From an uncultured Duncaniella sp. (GTDB taxonomy: Bacteria; Bacteroidota; Bacteroidia; Bacteroidales; Muribaculaceae): a DNA stretch of 36,047 nucleotides. The stretch's first letter is position 1. Each line of letters opens with the position of its first letter. This document shows positions 30,566-36,047 of this stretch, in pieces. Position numbers and translations under genes: made by a program. The DNA is taken from assembly GCF_910577345.1 (NCBI RefSeq), contig NZ_CAJTMT010000029.1, positions 4,372 through 40,418 on the forward strand, written 5' to 3'. The notes beneath the pieces are model-generated. The model ran no database searches and was not told the DNA's origin. It saw nothing but the letters and a program-made list of their open reading frames with translations.

Positions 30566-30753
30566 GAATCCCAATCAAGTCCACCATCTTGGTAGATCCA
30601 TTTGATGTGACGTTGTATAATCGGGCAGTAAAAATGAAACAACTCTGAAAATTGACCGTATATCAGCGAAACTATCTATCTCAAAAAATACGAAAATTAC
30701 GAAGATATATCACTTTTAAGACCCTGAAAGCCATATATCTTGCGAAAATTCAC

Positions 30754-30761
30754 TAACTTTG
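30754..30761 (+). promoter_or_regulatory. -7 box TAACTTTG of the restriction operon
   Basis: TAACTTTG followed by GCA is a strong TAnnTTTG match. The start would be near 30768, 27 bases before the hsdR ATG at 30795. The only upstream TTG is too close for a standard -33. Confidence 0.6.
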
Positions 30762-30794
30762 CATATTATATCCCTAATGTAAGCAATTAAGGAA

Positions 30795-33614
30795 ATGGCA
30801 ATACAGAGCGAGGCTGCATTGGAAGCAGGGCTTATCGAGGCTCTTCAGAAGATGAATTATGAGTATGTTCAGATTGAAGAAGAAACCAACCTTAAATCTA
30901 ATTTCAAGAAGCAGCTTGAAATACATAACAAGAAGGCTCTTGCTGAAATAGGCAGAGAGCATCTGACAGACGGAGAGTTCGAGAAAGTTCTGATTCACCT
31001 TGAAGGCGGTACGCGCTTCGAGAAAGCGAAGAAGCTACGCGATTTGTTCCCTCTGGAAACAGAGGACGGGCAGCGTGTGTGGCTACAGTTTCTCAACAAG
31101 AAAAATTGGTGCCAGAATGAGTTTCAGGTTTCCAATCAGATAACGATTGAGGACCGTAAGAAATGTCGTTATGACGTGACCATCCTCATCAACGGCTTGC
31201 CTTTGGTGCAGATTGAATTGAAGCGTCGTGGCATAGAACTGAAACAGGCATACAATCAGATTCAGCGTTACCACAAGACTTCATTCCACGGACTGTTCGA
31301 CTACATCCAAATATTTGTCATTTCCAACGGTGTAAACACACGCTACTTTGCCAACACTCCAAATTTAGGATATAAGTTCACATTCAACTGGACTGATAGA
31401 TCAAACAATCCTTTTAACGAATTGAGTCTTTTCGCTGCTGATTTCCTTGACAAGTGTACTCTTGGCAAGATGATTAGCAAATATGTTGTGATGCACGAGG
31501 GTGATAAGTCGCTCATGGTGCTTCGCCCATATCAGTATTATGCTGTTGAGGAGATTATCGACAAGGTGCAGAACACCAACCGCAACGGATACATTTGGCA
31601 TACCACCGGAGCAGGAAAGACGTTGACCTCATTCAAAGCCGCGCAGCTTGTTTCCGAACTTGACGGTATTGATAAGGTTATGTTTGTAGTTGACCGCCAC
31701 GACCTCGACACTCAGACACAATCGGAATATGATGCTTTTGAGCCGGGTGCGGTTGACAGTACATCAGACACAAGCGAACTTACGCGCCGTCTGCAAAGTG
31801 ATTCCAAAATCATCATTACGACCATTCAGAAACTCAATGCCGCAGTTACCCGTCCGTGGTACAGCAGTAAACTTCAGGAGATAAAGGATAGCCGCATTGT
31901 GATGATCTTCGACGAGTGCCACCGAAGCCATTTCGGTGACAGCCATAAGAATATCGTCAAGTTCTTCAACAACTTACAGATATTCGGCTTTACCGGTACG
32001 CCAATTTTTGCTGAAAATTCCACCGATAAGCATACTACAAAGGAAATTTTCGGAAAATGTCTCCACAAATATCTCATCAAGGATGCCATCGCTGACGAGA
32101 ATGTACTTGGTTTCCTTGTAGAATATTATCATGGTAATACAGATGTGAACAACGGCAACCAAAACCGTATGCGCGAGATTGCACAGTTCATTCTCAACAA
32201 TTACAACAAATCCACCTATGACGGTGAGTTTGACGCTCTGTTTGCAGTGCAGTCAGTTCCGATGCTTGTCAAATATTACAAGATTTTCAAGGAATTAAAT
32301 CCGAAAATCCGCATTGGAGCAATCTTTACCTACGCTGCCAATGACAGTCAGGACGATGAAACCACAGGGATGTCAAGCGGTTCATTTGTAAGTGACCGTG
32401 TAGCCGGTGCTGATGACATGGAGGATATTATCAATGACTATAACGAGATGTATGGTACATCATTCTCATTGCAGAATTTCCGCGCATATTATGATGATGT
32501 CAATCTCCGATTGAAAAAGAAGAAGCCGGATATGCTCTCGCTCGACCTCTGCCTCGTTGTCGGCATGTTTCTCACCGGTTTTGACTCCAAGAAACTCAAC
32601 ACGCTTTATATTGACAAGAATCTTGAATACCACGGTCTGTTACAGGCTTTCAGCCGTACCAACCGCGTGCTCAACGAGCGCAAACGCTTCGGCAAGATTG
32701 TCTGCTTCCGTGATTTGAAGTCTAATGTCGATGCTGCAATTAAACTATTCAGCAATGGAGGAGAAGAAGGTATTATCCGAGAACCGTATGATAGTGTCAA
32801 GAAAGAGTATGTCGATTTGACAAAAGAATTTCTTGAACACTATCCTGACTCGCGTGTGGTAGATTATCTGCAAAACGAGGAGGATAAGCGAAAATTCATC
32901 TTGGCGTTCCGTGACATTATCCGCAAGCACGCTGAAATTCAGATATACGAGGATTTCAACGAAGAAGACCCGGATTTCCCCATGGACGAGCAACTCTACA
33001 TGGATTTCCGGAGCAAGTATCTTGACATACACGACACGTTCATGGATTCTAAGACCGTGAAAGATTCCACCCCGGCAGATGATGCTGGAGAGTCAGAGCC
33101 GACACTTGATGATATAGATTTCTGTCTGGAACTTCTCCACAGCGACATAATCAACGTGGCCTATATCCTCAGTCTTATTGCTGACCTTGACCCGAATGCC
33201 GAGGATTATCCTGAAAAACGTCAGGAGATTCTCGACACTATGATTAAGGATGCTGAACTGCGTAGCAAGACACAACTCATTGACGGCTTCATTCTCCAGA
33301 CGGTCGATAATGACAAGGACGGTTTCATGCGTGACAAGAAGGCCGATGGAAGCATTGACCTTGAAGAGCGTCTCAACCAATATATCCGTCAGGAGAAAGG
33401 TCGTGCCATCGAACGAATCGCACAAGAGGAAGAGATCCCTGTTGAGATAATCAACCGCTATATGTCGGAATACGATTATGTGCAGAAAGAGCAGACTGAG
33501 ATTATACAGGAAGCCTTGAAAGACAAGAAACTTGGTCTTGTGGCCCGTCGCCGTACCATTAAGCGTATCATTGACCGTCTCCGCAATATTATAAGAACAT
33601 TCAGCTGGGATTGA
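30795..33614 (+). CDS. hsdR: Type I restriction endonuclease subunit R
   Basis: This 939-residue motor-nuclease subunit translocates DNA and cuts it remotely from the recognition site. The N-terminal PD-(D/E)xK nuclease has Asp127, Glu141 and Lys143 (IELKRR) with the QxxxY-type QAYNQIQRY at 151-159. The SF2 helicase has Walker A HTTGAGKT (269-276), DECH (373-376), GFTGTP, and the late motifs MFLTGFDSKKLNTLYID and LLQAFSRTNRV. A helical C-terminal region for binding the methylase core follows. It is the first gene of the operon and the gap to the next gene is one base. No defect is visible. Confidence 0.96.
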   Translation: MAIQSEAALEAGLIEALQKMNYEYVQIEEETNLKSNFKKQLEIHNKKALAEIGREHLTDGEFEKVLIHLEGGTRFEKAKKLRDLFPLETEDGQRVWLQFLNKKNWCQNEFQVSNQITIEDRKKCRYDVTILINGLPLVQIELKRRGIELKQAYNQIQRYHKTSFHGLFDYIQIFVISNGVNTRYFANTPNLGYKFTFNWTDRSNNPFNELSLFAADFLDKCTLGKMISKYVVMHEGDKSLMVLRPYQYYAVEEIIDKVQNTNRNGYIWHTTGAGKTLTSFKAAQLVSELDGIDKVMFVVDRHDLDTQTQSEYDAFEPGAVDSTSDTSELTRRLQSDSKIIITTIQKLNAAVTRPWYSSKLQEIKDSRIVMIFDECHRSHFGDSHKNIVKFFNNLQIFGFTGTPIFAENSTDKHTTKEIFGKCLHKYLIKDAIADENVLGFLVEYYHGNTDVNNGNQNRMREIAQFILNNYNKSTYDGEFDALFAVQSVPMLVKYYKIFKELNPKIRIGAIFTYAANDSQDDETTGMSSGSFVSDRVAGADDMEDIINDYNEMYGTSFSLQNFRAYYDDVNLRLKKKKPDMLSLDLCLVVGMFLTGFDSKKLNTLYIDKNLEYHGLLQAFSRTNRVLNERKRFGKIVCFRDLKSNVDAAIKLFSNGGEEGIIREPYDSVKKEYVDLTKEFLEHYPDSRVVDYLQNEEDKRKFILAFRDIIRKHAEIQIYEDFNEEDPDFPMDEQLYMDFRSKYLDIHDTFMDSKTVKDSTPADDAGESEPTLDDIDFCLELLHSDIINVAYILSLIADLDPNAEDYPEKRQEILDTMIKDAELRSKTQLIDGFILQTVDNDKDGFMRDKKADGSIDLEERLNQYIRQEKGRAIERIAQEEEIPVEIINRYMSEYDYVQKEQTEIIQEALKDKKLGLVARRRTIKRIIDRLRNIIRTFSWD

Positions 33615-33615
33615 T

Positions 33616-34314
33616 ATGAAAGCAACGAAAACGATAGGCACTAAAATTATAGAACCCGGCTACGTCTATATTCTGACGAATCCAAGTTTCCGCGAGGACT
33701 GGGTTAAAATCGGCAAGAGCAGCCGTCCTGTTGATATACGCTCAAAGGAACTTGACAATACAGCCGTGCCATTGCCGTTTGAAATTTTCGCCACAATGCA
33801 TACTGTGAAATTCAACGAGGTTGAGAAACTGGTTCATAAAACCATTGACCGCCTGACAGATTTGCGAATCCGTCAGAACCGCGAATTTTTCAACGTACCG
33901 CCCCAAGTGGCACTCGATATATTCAACGACATCGCCCAGACCATTGACGATGCCGTTGTCACCGAATACCGCGATAACAAGCCTATCATCAAGGAAGAAC
34001 CCAATCCGGAGCCAACGCCTAATAAAAGAGAGGTCAAGCGTGCTCGCTTCAAATTCTCTATGGTGGGCATCAAAATTGGCGACTACATCATCTTTGACCC
34101 CACCGGAGTTAGTGTGAAAGTGGCGAGCGATGACTCCGTTGAGTATCAAGACCGCATTTACAAACTATCACCGTTTGTAGGAACTTTTATGCCGGAGGAA
34201 AGGCGCAATACCTCCGGGGCATACCAAGGCTCCAAATATTTCTCTTTCAATGGGAAAGTTTTGGACGATATGCGCAAAGAATTAGAAACGACATCCGAAG
34301 AAATATCAGAATAA
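33616..34314 (+). CDS. GIY-YIG-type (T5orf172) protein with C-terminal DUF4357/RAMA-like domain
   Basis: This 232-residue protein sits between hsdR (one-base gap) and hsdM (four-base gap), so it is surely cotranscribed and probably cofunctional. Residues ~14-115 match the GIY-YIG/T5orf172 family: GYVYILTNPSFREDWVKIGKS, then EVEKLVHKTIDRL and NREFFNVPP. The C-terminal ~85 residues (IGDYIIFDPTGVSVKVASDD, then YKLSPFVGTF and YQGSKYFSFNG) resemble the DUF4357/RAMA group of DNA-modification-associated domains. Candidate roles are an accessory nuclease or a modification reader tied to the restriction system. Many T5orf172 proteins lack proven nuclease activity; the exact role is unknown. Confidence 0.82.
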   Translation: MKATKTIGTKIIEPGYVYILTNPSFREDWVKIGKSSRPVDIRSKELDNTAVPLPFEIFATMHTVKFNEVEKLVHKTIDRLTDLRIRQNREFFNVPPQVALDIFNDIAQTIDDAVVTEYRDNKPIIKEEPNPEPTPNKREVKRARFKFSMVGIKIGDYIIFDPTGVSVKVASDDSVEYQDRIYKLSPFVGTFMPEERRNTSGAYQGSKYFSFNGKVLDDMRKELETTSEEISE

Positions 34315-34318
34315 GATC

Positions 34319-35872
34319 ATGAGCGAGGAACTCCAACAAAAACTGCGTACTCAGCTTTGGGCTGTTGCCAATAACCTGCGCGGTAATATGTCTGCCAACG
34401 AATTCATGTATTTCTCACTTGGCTTCATTTTCTATAAATACCTTTCAGAGAAAATTGAGAAATATGCTGATCAGGCTCTTGAAAATGATGAGATAACTTT
34501 CAAGCAACTTTGGGAAAGTCAGGAAGAAGATGCCGTTGAACTCCAAGACGAAGTTAAGAAACAATGTCTGGAGAATATCGGATATTTCGTTGAACCTCAA
34601 TATCTCTTTACTTCAATCATTGACCGTATTAACCGTAAGGAGAATATCCTTCCCCAATTAGAGCGTTCGTTGAAACGCATTGAGGACAGCACTCTTGGTC
34701 AGGAGAGCGAGGAAGATTTTGGAGGTCTTTTCTCGGATATTGATTTGGCATCGCCTAAACTTGGCAAGACTGCCGATGACAAGAACAACCTTATCAGCAG
34801 TGTACTCACCGCACTCAATGGCATTGACTTCGGTGCTGACGAGGCAACTCAGATTGATATTCTCGGTGATGCTTATGAATATATGATTTCGCAGTTTGCC
34901 GCCGGTGCAGGTAAAAAGGCCGGTGAATTCTACACCCCACAGGAGGTTAGCCGCATTCTCGCTGAGATTGTAACACTTGGACACGCACGTTTACGCAATG
35001 TCTATGACCCCACTTGCGGTTCCGGCTCTCTGCTTATCCGTGCCGCCAATATCGGTAATGCAGTAGAGATATTTGGACAGGAGAAGAATCCTACCACCTA
35101 CAATCTTGCCCGCATGAACATGCTACTCCACGGCATCAAGTTCAGCAATTTCAAGATTGAGAACGGCGATACCCTCGAAGCCGATGCTTTCGAAGAACGT
35201 CAGTTTGATGCAGTTGTCGCAAACCCTCCTTTCTCCGCAGAATGGAGTGCCGCCGATAAGTTCAACAACGATGACCGTTTCAGCAAAGCCGGACGTTTGG
35301 CTCCTCGCAAAACCGCAGACTACGCATTTATCCTTCACATGATCTATCACCTCAACGACGGTGGCACAATGGCTTGTGTCGCGCCTCATGGTGTGCTGTT
35401 CCGAGGAAACGCCGAGGGTGCTATCCGCCGTTTCCTTATAGAAAACAAAAACTATGTGGACGCCATCATAGGACTTCCGGCAAATATCTTCTACGGCACA
35501 TCGATACCTACCTGCATCATAGTGATGAAGAAATGTCGTAAGGAAGATGACAATATACTCTTCATCGACGCCAGCAAGGAGTTTGAAAAGGTTAAGACTC
35601 AGAACAAGCTCCGTGAGGAACATATCCGTAAGATTGTTGAGACTTACCGCGACCGCAAGGAGATTGAGAAATACAGCCATTGCGCAACCCTTCAGGAGAT
35701 TGTCGACAACAACTACAATCTCAATATTCCCCGATATGTTGACACATTCGAGGAAGAAGAGCCTATCGACATCAAGGCTGTCATGGCTGAAATCAAGGAA
35801 TTGGAAGCCAAACGCGCTGACCTTGACAAAGAGATTGAGGGCTACCTCCGTGAACTTGGTATCGTTGAATAA
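34319..35872 (+). CDS. hsdM: Type I restriction-modification DNA adenine methylase subunit M
   Basis: This N6-adenine methylase has 517 residues. The N-terminal HsdM domain occupies ~8-150. The catalytic domain has GEFYTP at 202-207 (motif X), DPTCGSGSLL at 230-239 (SAM-binding motif I) and NPPF at 302-305 (motif IV catalytic loop). The C-terminal part carries a coiled-coil-like stretch (ELEAKRADLDKEIEGYLREL) that contacts HsdS. It methylates the host site with HsdS and joins HsdR for restriction. All motifs are intact. Confidence 0.96.
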   Translation: MSEELQQKLRTQLWAVANNLRGNMSANEFMYFSLGFIFYKYLSEKIEKYADQALENDEITFKQLWESQEEDAVELQDEVKKQCLENIGYFVEPQYLFTSIIDRINRKENILPQLERSLKRIEDSTLGQESEEDFGGLFSDIDLASPKLGKTADDKNNLISSVLTALNGIDFGADEATQIDILGDAYEYMISQFAAGAGKKAGEFYTPQEVSRILAEIVTLGHARLRNVYDPTCGSGSLLIRAANIGNAVEIFGQEKNPTTYNLARMNMLLHGIKFSNFKIENGDTLEADAFEERQFDAVVANPPFSAEWSAADKFNNDDRFSKAGRLAPRKTADYAFILHMIYHLNDGGTMACVAPHGVLFRGNAEGAIRRFLIENKNYVDAIIGLPANIFYGTSIPTCIIVMKKCRKEDDNILFIDASKEFEKVKTQNKLREEHIRKIVETYRDRKEIEKYSHCATLQEIVDNNYNLNIPRYVDTFEEEEPIDIKAVMAEIKELEAKRADLDKEIEGYLRELGIVE

Positions 35873-35889
35873 TCTCAAAGGCAATCCCT

Positions 35890-36047
35890 ATGGCACAAGA
35901 TAAAGACCTCAAAACCCCTAATATTCCACCTTTGCGCTTTCCCGACTTCACCGACGAGTGGAAAAAGGTTACACTTGGAGAAATTGGCATTGGATTCAAT
36001 TATGGATTGAATGCACCAGCTAAAGAATATGATGGCATGAATAAGTA
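35890..36047 (+). CDS. hsdS: Type I restriction specificity subunit S (5' end, cut by the window)
   Basis: The ATG at 35890, 17 bases after hsdM, opens a reading frame that runs off the window after about 52 residues. Its start has TPNIPPLRFPDFTDEWKKV, a pattern usual at the head of Bacteroidales HsdS proteins, followed by TLGEIGIGFNYGLNAP, the beginning of the first target recognition domain. This lineage differs from the broken hsdS at 29147-29797, whose linker is of the DEPAADMLRRIN type. Confidence 0.9.
   Translation, partial: MAQDKDLKTPNIPPLRFPDFTDEWKKVTLGEIGIGFNYGLNAPAKEYDGMNK

Larger units (their letters stand above)
30475..30794. other. Intergenic region upstream of the restriction operon
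   Basis: This 320-base A/T-rich stretch has no ORF I would defend. It holds the perfect palindrome at 30541-30565 and the -7 box at 30754-30761. Confidence 0.6.

Overview
The window looks like chromosomal DNA of a gut-type Bacteroidales bacterium, most likely of the Muribaculaceae (family-level placement is inference). The grounds are Bacteroidetes-type promoters (TAnnTTTG -7 boxes, some with a TTG about 20 bases upstream), a DUF5686 outer-membrane protein, a fimbrillin-like lipoprotein with BspA-type leucine-rich repeats, and mostly absent Shine-Dalgarno sequences. No rRNA, tRNA, CRISPR array or insertion sequence was found.

Region 1 (1-13135) is an oxalate module bracketed by repeats. Four minus-strand genes run frc -> oxc -> AEC permease -> nifJ, ending at a good intrinsic terminator. 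The first three match the E. coli yfdW-yfdU-yfdV cluster gene for gene; the pyruvate:ferredoxin oxidoreductase at the end is the novelty. Every gap between these genes holds a stable hairpin. Divergently on the plus strand lie a split chromate-transporter pair and folC. On both sides sits a 430-440 bp composite element made of two ~156-bp inverted arms around a conserved core; the right side is further elaborated by a 274-bp tandem duplication and several short tandem arrays.

Region 2 (13126-21564) is housekeeping: a CYTH phosphatase and a DUF5686 outer-membrane protein sharing a symmetric divergent promoter; a short-chain dehydrogenase very like E. coli 7alpha-hydroxysteroid dehydrogenase, bracketed by two copies of a second palindromic repeat family; an acyl-CoA synthetase with a strong terminator; and a pepT-miaA pair.

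Region 3 (21748-28750) opens with an A/T-rich 1014-residue gene that joins a long unrecognised N-terminal part to an AlbA_2/Schlafen-type domain, a WYL domain and a WCX-like tail. I regard it as the best candidate for an undescribed (perhaps anti-phage) protein. An ABC-F ATPase and a surface lipoprotein with a long leader follow.

Region 4 (28750-36047) is a defence island: a graveyard of broken fragments (winged-helix tail, half of an hsdS, an unknown protein with two stops, a Fic C-terminus), then an intact type I restriction operon hsdR - GIY-YIG protein - hsdM - hsdS, with hsdS cut by the window edge.
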